Assembly (NCBI GenBank): GCA_026315105.1
Contig: CM048744.1
Coordinates: forward strand, 655,095,676 to 655,159,675
DNA: 64,000 bases
Source of the DNA: Locusta migratoria
Lineage: Eukaryota > Arthropoda > Insecta > Orthoptera > Acrididae
Reading direction: 5' to 3'
The notes under the pieces were generated by a model that was not told the DNA's origin, made no database searches, and worked only from the letters and a program-made list of their open reading frames with translations. The translations under genes and the position numbers were made by a program. This document shows, one piece after another, positions 11,394 through 22,099 of the stretch; positions within the stretch are counted from its first letter, which is position 1; each line of letters begins with the position of its first letter.

Positions 11394-12783
11394 ATGAACT
11401 CCACTGTGCCACCACAGCCTGGATTTCAAGCCGCAGCAATGTCATCAGCACGAATTCTGTGTGTACCTGCTTCAAGTGCATAGAATATGTATTCACAAAA
11501 CTTTTTATCGCGGAACATGTTTGTTACACTGAGTAGAACCAGTGCTGCAAAAAGTTTCACAGACTCAGGCCTCGGCTCACCTCTCATGGTTTCTGTGCTT
11601 TCATCACTGAACAGTGCAAATCAGAGTCCACATTACATTGTGTGTGCATGGAATGCAACACTTCAACAGTTCAACTAGGCAAAATTTGATTTTTAATCTG
11701 GTAACCACCCGGCCGAGCTTGTGTGTGTATCCTTCCGCCAATCATATGCTCCACCAACAAAGTGCAGTACCTGCCAACAACTTCATTTGTGCTTCCGGTA
11801 TTGGACTTGCTTCTAATACCTTTCATCACAATGTGTGCATGAACCACCCAATGAACAATGGAAAATTTTTGCAGGTTACTGATGCACCTTTTTCTGCATG
11901 CGCAGCCGACGTGGACTTTGTCAACAACATGTCAGTCAACTACATGCAATCCACACCTCTGAGTGTTTTAAGTGACTTGCTATGCAGATCTGCCCATTCC
12001 ACTTGTGCTAATATGAACTATAGTGTAGCGCAGAGTTCTGATCTATTCCTTGTGATTCCCATATAACGTGCCTGGCCGTGTGCGCAACAATCGCTGCCAC
12101 AGCTGCACACTGTCGACACACTAGAACATTCCTGGCTGCACAAGTTCGACCTTCTGCCCATTTTCATGGCACACTTTGGTGATATCATCTCTACAATCAA
12201 GGCAACAAGACTCTCACTCTATGGTTAGTATAAGTGTTCCTTCAAAAAGTGCTAATAGTATCGTTGTGCCCACACGCAAGATTACCAGTGCTCGTTACAG
12301 TGCTACCCCCCATTGCTCATATGTGAATGTTTGTAAACAGACCTGTATTTCCATGCCAACACATTGCCTGACCACTCAACCTGTGTGGTGTCCCATTCTG
12401 GTGGCAGCTACGAACACTAACATCTCTGTGTGCACCTTATGTCCGTTGTTTCTTTCTGCTCCTTCATTAGAGCCATCTGCTACTGCAATGCGCGCACCTC
12501 CTCCAGTTAGTGGCTACTGAAAGAATCATCATGTAATGCCATCTTGTCCTAGTCTGTCGGTGGTGCACCCAAGTAAACACATGATGGCAACTATAACTTC
12601 CCTGACGCCTTGGCCCACTCCGCCAGCCACAAACTTAGCTGAGTCACTTCCCTCCTCATGCGTGCCATGTACTCACACTGGGCCACACCCCCTCCGTGGC
12701 TCCCGCTGGGTCCTGTCACAACAAATGTTAGTCATGAATGTAAACAAAGCTCTCCTACCATTGCTAATGATGTATCAGTGGTC
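11394..12783 (+). pseudogene. Gypsy A gag-linker region, broken
   Basis: The likely gag start is the ATG at 11394, followed by PPQPGFQ, which resembles the start of gag in Gypsy E (50576, minus). The frame then fragments through 11614-12066, 12176-12520 and 12536-12817. I recognise no capsid core, zinc knuckle or protease triad, so a deletion has probably fused the gag N-terminus to the gag-pol linker. The sequence is rich in Ser, Thr, Pro and Cys codons, like the linker of Gypsy E. Confidence 0.55.
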
Positions 12784-13800
12784 AAAAACAGTACTGTGCA
12801 CAAGCTGTATTTTATAGACGGTCTGCCCTTCACTAGCAAGCTGTGCCACCTCAGTCCAGAGATTTCTGAAATTTTACAGTCAGGTGTCATTGAGCTCTCA
12901 TTTAGCAACTGGTTCTCTCCTATTCATTTAGTACCCAACCAAGAATGTTCTTGATGTATGTATGGAGACTAGTGCCACCTCAATGCTTGTACCAAAATGG
13001 ACAACTACCCGATCCCAAACATTGCTGACTTTAGACAGACTTTGGCAGATTCAAAAGTTTTTTTGGTAGTGGATTGCAAGCATGCTTACCACCAGATCCA
13101 TATAACTCTGGAAGATATAGAGAAGACTGCTATCACTACTCCCATAGGTTTCTTTGACTACCAGTTCATGCCTTTCGACCTCAAGAATGCCCCTTGCACA
13201 TGGCAAGGATTTATTAGTGAGAGTTTATTTGCCTTAAAATTTTGTTTTACTTATCTTGACAACATTTTAATCTTCAGAAACTCTGTTGAGGAAAACAGTA
13301 AACGTTTACAGATCCTCCTTGACACCCTTGCTGTGGTTGGCATTGAGCTGAATGACAACAAAAGCCAACTTTACCAAGGGTCTATGCTTTTCTTAGGCTT
13401 TACAGTTTTGGCCAAGGGAATCTTCCCTCCCCTTAATAAGATTGATCATATCATAAACTTACCTTTCCCCACAACATTTAGAGAATTACGTCATTTCCAT
13501 GGCACAATGAATTACTACAGACGACATTTGCCAGGTGCTGCTGAGCTTTGGGCCTTGATCACAGACAGTCTTGCTGGTAAACACACCTCTGGTGATTGGC
13601 CTGTTCCTTGGACGGATGCCATGTCTTCGGTATTCATGGCCTTCAAAGATTTGCTCTCTAAATCTGTAACCATCACCCACCCTCATCCTGACACCAAACT
13701 ATTCATCACAATTTACTCAAGTGACACTGCTATTGGCATAGTCATTAGTCAATCTCTTGACAGTGTCACTTTCCTTTACAATTCTTCTCCAAAAAACTGA
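12784..13800 (+). pseudogene. Gypsy A reverse transcriptase
   Basis: Ty3/Gypsy RT. An upstream frame (to 12954) carries the primer-grip-side LQSGVIELSFSNW...SPIHLVPN segment. A long clean frame (12997-13800) reads MDNYPIPNIADF, VVDCKHAYHQI, FMPFDLKNAPCTWQ, the catalytic box TYLDNILIF, LYQGSMLFLGF and HFHGTMNYYRRHLP. The active-site YxDD reads YLDN, so the second Asp is lost. The frame then enters the connection region and RNase H. A stop at 12953 separates the two parts. Inactive. Confidence 0.9.
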
Positions 13801-14387
13801 ACAATACTCAAAGGAAGTACTCAGCTTTTGATCAGGAACTGCTGGCCATTTATGAGGCCATAAAACATTTCCATTCTTCCATAGATGGCAACTCCTATGT
13901 CTTCACAGATCATAAACCTCTTGCTGCTGTCATCTAAAACCCTTCATTGGAACCCCCACAATGGGGTTCTGCTATTTCATCTATATCTCTCAATTCACCT
14001 CATGAAAGATGTGGACGTCATTGTGGCCAATTTCCTCTCTGGCACTGATTCAATTTCTTCCCTCTTAGACCTTTCCAAGCTTGCCACTATACAGGCAGCT
14101 AAAGATGACACAATGCAGCTCATTCAAAACCCATCTTCTTTTTTACGCTCCACCCACACCATCTTTCCCAGGGTCACCAACAAGGTTTGGTGCAATGAAT
14201 CAATGGGCAAGCTCCACTCCTATATACCCCGCTGCCTGCGTTGGGAGATCTTCAACAAATTACAATGTCTGGCTCACCCTGGAGTCAAAGCTTCTCCTAA
14301 GTTGGTCACTGAACGGTTCGTCTGGCGAGATGTCAGGCGTGACGGCCAGGCCTGGGCTCACACCTGTGTCCCCTGCCAGAAAGCCAA

Positions 14388-14432
<45 letters not shown>

Positions 14433-15000
14433 CCTGCCCCTTGGCTCCTTTCCCATTTCATCCGGCCACTTTCAACACATACACATTGATCTCGTCGGCC
14501 CCCTTCCTCCATTGGAGGGTTTTCGGTACCTGCTCACCTCCATCAACTGAATCACTCACTAGGAGGAGGCAACCTCTATTCTGAATGTAACTGCAGAGAC
14601 AGTATCACAAGCCTTTGGATCTGTCACTTCGTCTGTCCCTCTGTTATTACCACGGACCAAGATTTCCAATTTGAATCTTGCCTCATCTAAAACTTGTCAT
14701 CTCCTCAGGGTCAAGCAAATATACCACCGCCTTTAATCCCCAGGGAAATGGTATGGTCGAGCACTAGCATTACACTCTTAAAGTTGCCCTTATGTGCCAC
14801 GACCCACTGTGGGTGGAGGCACTGTCTCTGGTGCTTCTGGGACTCCACGAGACCTTCAAGCTGGACCTTGACGCCACAGTGGTATAGTTTGTGTATGGAC
14901 AAACTCTGTCACTATAGGAAAAGCTCGTACATCCTTCCTCCCCTCCCCCCTCCCTCCACAACCATTCCTTCCTTTGTTGATTGGGTTCACCTTTACTTCT
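13801..15000 (+). pseudogene. Gypsy A RNase H and integrase, broken
   Basis: RNase H pieces run to about 13935 (YSAFDQELLAIYEAIKHF, then FTDHKPL). The integrase zinc finger and the start of the core lie in the frame 13885-14550: LAHPGVKASPKLVTERFVW, then CVPCQKAK, then HIHIDLVGPLPP. A (CA)n tract at 14391-14430 adds a Thr-His run between CQKAK and the core. Further core motifs follow in other frames: VITTDQDFQFES near 14640, and NPQGNGMVE near 14740, where the catalytic Glu is recognisable. Many stops. Confidence 0.85.
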
Positions 15001-15770
15001 CTAAGCTCTCTGACCCATCCACAATGAACCAATCCCTTCCAACTCTCTGCGTCCCTTCTGCCTCTCTGCGTCTCTTCTGCCTCTCTGCGTCTCTTCTGCC
15101 TCTCTGTATCCCTTCTGCACTCTCCACCTGCTCTCATGTTTTACTTAGAGATGACACTCTCCACCCCCTCTTCAGCTGCTGTACTAGGCCCACACTATGT
15201 CCTTAAGAGGGGGAGCAACACTTTTATCATTTACTTGAACAATATGTCCACAATTAACAGACTACCAGCTTTTGTTGACTCCACCCCTGTCTCTCTTCTT
15301 GTCCGTCAGAATATGCTCCGTTGTCCCCCCCCCCCCCCCCCCCCCCCCGCCAATCCCCTCATCGACCTCGCCTTCCCTGACTCACTCTCCCTTAATCCCC
15401 TTCCAATACCAAACTTTGCAAATTAATATTATATCTTAGATGGTACAGCTAACAAAGATGTCCAAGCCAAAAGGGAAATAGTAAAACAATCAATTAACTA
15501 ACAACACTAAAATAATGAGATTGAAATAAAACACACATGTTAACAAGACCTTAAGGATGGAAAGAATTGACAAGTGAAGTGATTACATGAGTCATGGCTG
15601 CCAACATGTTTTAAATGCTAGGATTTTTGCTGTGCACTTTTCTCCACTTTATTTCAGGGCTATTGTGCCATGTGTAGCCTCTTAAAGCACATCAAGGCAA
15701 ATGTATTGGTGTACTGGTGTTGCTCTATACTCTCATGTGACATGAAAATTTCCTACTTGCAATGCTGATG
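15001..15770. other. Gypsy A 3' noncoding remnant and spacer
   Basis: CTC/TCTGCC-rich degenerate tandem units lie at about 15047-15120. A purine tract AAGAGGGGGAGCAAC at 15205-15219 could be the polypurine tract of Gypsy A, but no LTR with a partner was found after it. A run of 24 C lies at 15325-15348. The rest is unrecognised. Confidence 0.4.
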
Positions 15771-15967
15771 CAACACCACCAAGCAGACAAGGTCTCACAA
15801 CTGGCCATGCCTATGTCACACCTAAAGGCTGCGAATGCAAGCTGACTGGCTGGCCGCTACGTGGCAGTGGGCGTTCCCCAGTGGCCAGCCAGTGAGCTGG
15901 TGGCTGCAGCCTTTAGGTGTGACGTAGCCACAGCCAGTTGTGAGGCTCTGTCTTCTAGGTGGTGTTG
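15771..15967. mobile_element. Hairpin MITE with 7-bp target duplication
   Basis: A 197-bp near-perfect fold-back: the left arm begins CAACACCACC and the right arm ends GGTGGTGTTG. Long arms pair at 15782-15829 with 15905-15952, and an inner pair at about 15840-15858 with 15878-15896. GCTGATG occurs immediately outside both ends (15764-15770 and 15968-15974), as expected of a 7-bp target duplication. It has no coding capacity. The superfamily is not identified; hAT-like elements usually give 8 bp. Confidence 0.7.
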
Positions 15968-15972
15968 GCTGA

Positions 15973-16015
15973 TGTTGGTTGTGCAAGCATAGTCATAGCT
16001 GATGGTTGTTGAAGA

Positions 16016-16087
<72 letters not shown>

Positions 16088-16357
16088 ACTGATTGTGGAT
16101 ACACATTTTGGTGGCAACAGCGGTAATTGTTGGGAAGCTTTGGCGTAATTGCATTTGCATGTGGTGCAGTGACTTATCTTGGGCATCAGTATTGTTATTA
16201 TTATTCTCTGTGTGTTTAGTATTCTTTGTGTAGCATCTATATAGCTGTTGTAAAGAAAGCCAGTCGTTTTTTCTTTAATAAAGTTATTTTTTACAGTTTG
16301 AAACTAACAGTGACAGCTTTAACAATTTCTATTAGCAAACTTGCACTATTCCCAACA
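15973..16357 (+). mobile_element. Copia 5' LTR
   Basis: The right edge is well set: it ends CCCAACA and is followed at once by a Copia-type primer site. The left edge TGTTGG at 15973 complements the end (CCAACA) and is my best choice, giving 385 bp. It coincides with the MITE insertion point, so the true start is uncertain by a few bases or may lie further left. It contains a (GA)n tract and an AATAAA signal near 16276. Confidence 0.6.
16018..16083. repeat. (GA)n microsatellite
   Basis: About 32 GA units inside the Copia LTR. Expanded dinucleotide tracts inside LTRs are common in old copies. Confidence 0.95.
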
Positions 16358-16370
16358 GGTTATGGGCCCA
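16358..16370 (+). promoter_or_regulatory. Copia primer-binding site
   Basis: GGTTATGGGCCCA directly abuts the LTR end. Drosophila copia uses the same kind of sequence, complementary to an internal (anticodon-stem) part of initiator tRNA-Met rather than its 3' end. This identifies the superfamily independently of the gag similarity. Confidence 0.8.
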
Positions 16371-16435
16371 CACAGCACGTAGTTTGCGTGAGGAAAGATG
16401 TTGTTTCACATAAAACTTTCATTATCCTGAGTGTG

Positions 16436-16803
16436 ATGTGTTCAGATGAAAAGAAGAAATCTACAATGCCTGAAGAAGTTTCTTCAAAACACGTCACAAA
16501 GCTGGATGTGAAAAACTATCAAACGTGGAAGTTCCAGATGACTGCCATCTTAAAAGCTTTTGGAATTTTTGATGTTGTAATTGGTACTAGAGATCAACCT
16601 GACAAAGATGATGCCAACTTGAATGCATGGGGAAAAGAAAATGCAAAATATGTTTCTTATTTCCACATCAGTAGATGAAGCTCAAATGCAAAGTACGCTG
16701 GTTTGTGAGATAGCCCACAAAATGTGGAACAAGTTGAGATCCATACATGAGCAACAGTCAGAAGCCAGCAAACTAACCTCAACTCAACAGTTTCATAAAT
16801 ATT
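16436..16803 (+). pseudogene. Copia gag N-terminus, frameshifted and truncated
   Basis: Starts at the ATG at 16436 (MCSDEKKKS). It reads KLDVKNYQTWKFQM...LKAFGIFDVV and AWGKENAK, the conserved start of Ty1/Copia gag (UBN2-type domain). A one-base shift near 16650 moves it into a second frame carrying ISTSVDEAQMQSTL, AHKMWNKL and EQQSEASKL. The gag stops at 16803 where unrelated Penelope sequence begins. Integrase, RT and the 3' LTR are absent. Confidence 0.85.
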
Positions 16804-17029
16804 GAATGAATGCAAATAATCCAATCTCCTGGTCATCCACCTCTGGAAAGGCAATACTCTCTCCCTCAACAACCTCTCCAATAAACCTCAACCTCCTTTT
16901 ATTGCACACAAATCCAGTCTCTCCCATCTACTCAATCTCCCACTCCCAACTCCTCTCTCCCCCAAACTTCAAAACTCCAATCCACACAATCTGGAACCAC
17001 AACATCCCAATTCAGTAGTCAACCTCTCC

Positions 17030-18340
17030 TCCAAACCTCTCTCCCAATCTAAAACCTCTGACCTATCGAAAGCCCTCACCTTTAGCCCTACTCCCAAATT
17101 CAAACAAACAGCTCTTGTCAAAGATTTACTTTCCTATACTCATAGTCTTTGCTGGAGATACCACTTTGCCATGAAGAAAAATAATCCTACTCCTAATGAT
17201 CCAGCTCCCAAAGACATCATTCAAATTGAACCCTGCCTGGAACAGTTCCATCCTCCGTCACAGTGAGACCCACCTGCTCTTCCTCAAAATCACCCTCTTC
17301 AAACCTTCCAGAAATTCCTTACTTCCCACCTTGCCTCTCAGTCTTCCCTGAGAAACCTTAATCCTACTCCCAACATTACCACAGCTGAATCCTGAGCTAT
17401 CCATGATCTGAAGGCTGACCATTCCATCGTCATTCTCCCAGCAGACAAGGGATCCACGACCATGGTACTTGAACAGCAGGAGTATGTGACTGAGGGACTG
17501 CGTCAGCTTTCAGATAGTACCACATATAAAGTCTTTCATGGCAAACCCATCCCTGATGTCCAGGCAGAGCTTCAAAGGAATCCTCAAAACCTTAGGCCCC
17601 CTACAAAACCTTTCACCTAACTCCATTAACCTCATGACCCCACCGACACCCCGCATCCCCACCTTCTACCTACTTCTTTCCTTTTCAACCTCAACTCCTT
17701 TGGTTCCATCAAATTAACCTGGTCCTATTTTAAATTCCATCCACTTTCCTCAATGTCAACCTCCATCTGTTGAATGGCCAACTTCACACATCCGTCCACA
17801 TCAAACCTACCAATAAACGACAGTACCTGCATTATGACAGCTGCCATCCATTCCACATCAAACGTTCCCTTCCCTACAACTTAGGTCTTCATGGCAAATG
17901 AGTCTGCTCCAGTCCTGAATCTCTGAACCAGTACACCAATAACCTAATAACAGCTTTCACATCCTGCAGCTATCCTCCTAATCTACAGAAGCAAATTGCC
18001 AGAGTCACTTCCTCATCCCCCCAAATTCAGAACCTTCAACAGAAGAATCCCAGAAGTGCCCCTCTTGTCACCGGATACTTTCCAGGACTGGAGCGGACTC
18101 TGAATGTGGCTCTCCAGCAAGGATACAACTTCCTTAAATCCTGCCCTGAAATGAGATCTGTCCTTCCCACTCCACCGAGATTGTGTTTCCGCCGCCCACC
18201 TAACCTCCGTAACCTCCTAGTCCATCCCTATGAAATCCCCAAACCACCTTCCCTACCTTCGGCCTCCTACCCTTGTAACCACCCCCGTTGTAAAACCTGC
18301 TCTATGCACCCTTCCACCCCACTTACTCCAGTCCTGTAAC
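17030..18340 (+). pseudogene. Penelope RT remnant lacking the catalytic core
   Basis: Frames carry ALTFSPTPKFKQ and SYTHSLCWRYHFA near 17070-17170, then DLKADHSIVILPADKG and LRQLSDSTTYKVFHGKP (17410-17550). These are conserved Penelope RT N-terminal motifs. At about 17665-17685 the text goes from PRIPTFYLL straight to FNLNSFGSIKLTW, the region downstream of the active site. The fingers/palm with its (F/Y)xDD motif is missing. The thumb continues with a YLHYDSCHPFHIKR-like block to 17880, then NLLVHPYEIPKPP near 18220. Several stops. Confidence 0.8.
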
Positions 18341-18347
18341 CTGGAAG

Positions 18348-18671
18348 GTGTACATGATCAAAGGCAGAGCCACTTGTTACAGTACCCATGTGACCTACCA
18401 ACTGACATGCCTGCACTGTGAAGCGTTCTATGTGGGAATGACCAGCAACAAACTGTCCATTTGCATGAATGGTCACAGGCAGACAGTGTTTGTTGGGAAT
18501 GAGGATTACCCTGTGGGTAAACATGGCCAGCACATCTTGGCACAGTGTTACACTGCCCGGGTTATCTGGATACTTCCCACTGACACCAATCCTTTAGAAC
18601 TCCGGAGATGGGAGCAAGCCCTTCAGCATATTCTCTCGTCCTGTTGCCCACCTGGTCTCAACCTCCGCTAA
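18348..18671 (+). CDS. Penelope GIY-YIG endonuclease domain
   Basis: An open stretch of about 107 codons reading MYMIKGRATCYST, then TYQLTCLHCEAFYVGMTSNK (GIY-YIG type core: Tyr-Gln-Leu ... Phe-Tyr-Val-Gly-Met-Thr), then CMNGHRQ and later QHILAQCYTARVIWILPT and RRWEQALQHILSS, ending in a normal stop. In this class the domain nicks target DNA for target-primed reverse transcription. The ATG at 18348 is simply the first in frame; in the intact protein the domain is C-terminal to RT. Best-preserved coding part of this element. Confidence 0.85.
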   Translation: MYMIKGRATCYSTHVTYQLTCLHCEAFYVGMTSNKLSICMNGHRQTVFVGNEDYPVGKHGQHILAQCYTARVIWILPTDTNPLELRRWEQALQHILSSCCPPGLNLR

Positions 18672-18814
18672 GTTTGAATTCCCACCCACCATCTTTAACA
18701 TCTTTGCCTCGGTTCTCTGGACAGAGCCTCTGTCTCTAACGGCATGTCTGTCTAATTTCTTAACTTCTTTGGTTTCTATAATATGACTGCCTAGGTGTGT
18801 TTGCGTCTGTGTAA

Positions 18815-18870
<56 letters not shown>

Positions 18871-19130
18871 ATGTATTTGTTTACCTTCCTTTTCTTACCC
18901 CAATGTAAGTCTTTCCTCTCCCAGGATTGGAATGGCTCCTTACCCCCTTCCTTAAAACCCTCATCATTTCCTTTTCCCTCTCCTTCCCTTCTGCCTGAAG
19001 AAGAAACTGGGTTGTGAAAGCATGTGTTTGTGTGTGCATGTGTTCTATTCATTTGTGCTACTATCACACCTGTGCTCCTTCACCTGGTGAGTAATCTTCA
19101 TCTATTTTTTATACATAATTTCAGATTAAA
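18672..19130 (+). repeat. Penelope copy 1 3' terminus
   Basis: Begins after the endonuclease stop and includes TGCCTAGGTGTGTTTGC (18790-18806), a (TG)n tract (about 18817-18870), CCAATGTAAGT, GGATTGGAATGGCTCCTTAC, the core CTGAAGA...GTTGTGAAAGC (18994-19020) and the end CACCTGGTGAGTAATCTTC (about 19082-19100). The same ordered blocks occur five more times at 58.2-59.8 kb in both orientations. They define the terminal repeat of this Penelope family. Confidence 0.75.
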
Positions 19131-19317
19131 TTATTATTTATGATGGTAGCCCAGATTAAATGGGGATCGTCATAATTGTTGTTAGGAGCTGGGATTGCGA
19201 AAAGGTGAACTTGGTAAAATTACAATAACAGCACTATAAAATAACAGCAAAAGAACCTTTCATCTGGACTCCAGAAAAGATAAGTACACAAACTCTTTTT
19301 TTTCCCCCTTCATTAGT

Positions 19318-20772
19318 GTGGTGAAAACTGTTGTATCATTAGCATGTGATGTGCAGATAGTAGACTCATTAACTAAAATGTCAGGCACAGGGAAAGATGA
19401 CATCAAATTAGAGCAAGAAAGTGCATATTTTGAGGAAAATGCTAGTAATGTGAATAGGGACAAAAACATGCAAGAAATCAAAGTAGATCCAGATTTGGAA
19501 ATACTGAAGAAACTTGGGGTACTAAGTGAATTTTCAAGAAAAATATAAGAGGTGGATAGAAATACTTGCAAACTTTCAGAAAATTTAGAGAGAAGTAAGA
19601 GAAAACTTTCTGAACAGATAAAAGGCATAGATGTCAAATTTGACACAAAACTGAAACAATTAACAGATGAAATTGCTGAATTTAAAATATCAGTTGAGTC
19701 AAAACATGTCAAGTTTGATACTTGAATGAGCAACTTAGAGTGTAAAATTAATGAAGCAGAAACCAAACTGTCCAAAAGCATCACTGAAACACTGAACATA
19801 TAGTTGCTTTAGAAAGGGTTATCAAAACCGAAAGTGATCTGATGCAACAGCACAAAGTAGACATTGAACAACAGTTTCTGGTTCATAGACAAGAAACTCT
19901 GTCTAGAGTTGATAATTAAGATATAAAAATCACTAACGTAGAAAAAGGGGTACTAAAATGTATAAAAAAGTATGATCAAAATCTACTAGATTTAAGTAGA
20001 AAGGTGTCACACATACAGGATGATGTTGTAACTAAAATATTAAATTCCAATCCCTTAATTGTAGTAGTATTCACATGAAATGTTACCCTGGTGATGGAAG
20101 CATCCATCCTAAATATTTTATTAAGTCATGTACTGACAGTTTTACTCTTGATATGACAGATAATACAAACATTAAGCTTATCAAAAGATTTCTTGATAAA
20201 GATGCTCTTTCCTGGGCACATAAAATTGTTGACCGAGATGATATGTAGAATTCGAGAAAAAATTCTTTTAAAAATTCTGGTCTAATAGGAAACAAGCATG
20301 TATCTAAAGTGCATTTTTTAATGGGCCAACGAACAAAGAATCTGATGGGACCATGAAACAATTTTGGGAAAAACACCTCAAAAAATTAGTGCATATTGAT
20401 AAGCCCTTAGATAATGTGACTATTATTGATGCCTTGCAGAGAAAATTGCCTTGAAAAATTCAGAAAGGATTATATTATGCACCTGATGACTCTATTGACT
20501 TGTTTCTAAACTTTGTAGACAAACTAGATCATAGAGTAGAAAGGGAAAAAGAATTTAACAAAAATAAACAGAATAGATCCATTACTAGAGGGTGGAATCA
20601 ACCTAACGAGTGGAATACTTATGATGACAGGAATAGAAGTAATGGGAGAAGTGATGGCAGTAATAATGATAATTTCAGGCAACATATTGGAAACAATACC
20701 AATCATGGATTTAATGGGAGAAATTTAGAATACCAGAATAGACAGTGGGGAAACGATAGACCACAAAACTAA
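19318..20772 (+). pseudogene. Gypsy B gag, broken
   Basis: The N-terminal part (from MSGTGKDDIKLEQ, about 19378) is Lys/Glu-rich and coiled-coil-like through ISVESKHVKFDT (about 19720). It corresponds in position and style to the coiled-coil start of Gypsy C gag. A capsid-like part (PGDGSIHPKYF near 20090, IKLIKRFLDKDALSWAHKIV near 20180) parallels PGEGKIHPNFY in Gypsy C. The clean tail 20500-20772 is Asn/Arg/Gly-rich, as expected of a nucleic-acid-binding gag C-terminus without a zinc knuckle. Stops at several points. Confidence 0.7.
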
Positions 20773-20914
20773 AATGGCACAGAAAACAGACACCCATAGG
20801 CAGAAAAACTAAGAGCTGCCCCAGTTAGTGCCTGTCAGTCGATGGCCAACAGGTATAGGAAAAATCAGGTAAATAGTAGTAATAATGTAGCAAATAATTG
20901 TGTGACTAATATAT

Positions 20915-22056
20915 GTGACGAAAGTTGAATTATATAATGACATAATGGCTAATTTGTATGACAATGACAGTAATATTGAAAACAGGGATAGTAATGTGTG
21001 TGATCTGGTGGAATTATTTGATATAGAAACAGATTATAACCAAAATGACCCTATTGAATCAGAAAGTATCAATACCAACTACACGAGTGACCTAGAATCT
21101 AATTACAGTGACTTTAACTCAGAAATTGACTTATCAGATAGCCAAGTAGAGGAGGACTGTATTCTTTCTGATGTATTACAGGAACTCAATGGTATGATTC
21201 ATGTGGAATTAAACAATGTAGGCAGTGAAGCCAATAGTGTGTCATGTGAAATAGGCAGTGAAGATGAAGAGTATGTATGTAATGAATCTGACAAGGAGCT
21301 AATTAGTATAGAAATTAGAGATGTGCTCAATGATGATGTTGAATCTAATGATGTAATTAGTTGTGACAAAGTGATGCAAATAATAGATAAGAGGAAACCA
21401 GGTGTATGTGGTAGTAATTCTAATACCAATCTTGACTGTAATAAATATAATAACAAACCGAATACTTGCCCTGTGATTTCAGTAAAACTGAATAATGAGT
21501 GTAGTAATGATAAGAAAATAAGTAACCATGTTAATGTTATGAGTTTTGATAAAGTAATTGATGATTTACTGTATGAAAAGCTGTCCAACAATGAAAATGT
21601 AGTATCTGGAAGCCCATATATGTTTATCAAATTAGAAAATTGGGAAGAGGAATGCTTGCTTGATACATTTGTGGAATATCCAAACGACTTAGAGATAAAA
21701 TGTGTAAAACTAAAGACTTTGCAGAGGTTCCTGTTGTGGGGGTAAAAATTAAAGGATCAATTGGAAAACACAGTAACACTATCAAGTCACAGGTATTATT
21801 GATTTTTAGTGTAGAAGGTGTGAAATTCACTCAAGGCTATCTAGTTATTCCTGAACTCAGTGAATCTGTACTTATGGGAGCAGACTGGTTAACTAAAGTT
21901 AACTTAAATTTTGATTGGAAAAACAAGAAAATTGTTTCAACTGAACCTAGTAACAAATCCTGTATACAAATTGATTTACTAATTAGAAATTGTGTAGATA
22001 TCAGTAACTTGATTAGGAAAGTAAGTTGCAAAAACAAATTTTCTGCATATGATTAG
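20915..22056 (+). pseudogene. Gypsy B acidic linker and protease
   Basis: A 276-codon open frame (20915-21745) is strikingly rich in Asp, Asn, Glu and Ser and has no domain I recognise. Its end reads MFIKLENWEEECLLDTFVEY, aligning with the Gypsy C protease strand that carries the DTG catalytic triplet; here it reads DTF. After a shift the frame 21700-22056 continues with EVPVVGVKIKG, LVIPELSESVLMGADWL, the flap-to-C-terminal part of a retroviral-type aspartic protease. The protease is therefore inactive; the acidic linker is lineage-specific. Confidence 0.7.
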
Positions 22057-22099
22057 GAGTATGTTGAAGAGGGTACTGTATTTTTTAAATATACAGATT

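Larger units (their letters stand above)
16806..19130 (+). mobile_element. Penelope-like element, copy 1 (internally deleted)
   Basis: Penelope-like retroelement with RT flanks, a GIY-YIG endonuclease and a long repeat-rich 3' terminus. Order: an N-terminal region (about 16806-17400), an ADKGSTTMVLEQQEYV block near 17450, a jump to the RT thumb (from about 17680), then the endonuclease and terminus. It interrupts the Copia gag. The CCT/CTC-rich composition is typical of this family in the window. A second copy lies at 52263-53160 and 58228 onward. Confidence 0.85.

Noticed and set aside
11614..12066. 150-codon open frame as an independent gene
   Set aside because: Lies in the Gypsy A gag-linker region in the same orientation and has its composition.
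14856..15137. Arg/Glu-rich minus-strand frame
   Set aside because: It is the complement of CTCTGC-type degenerate repeats in the Gypsy A 3' region.
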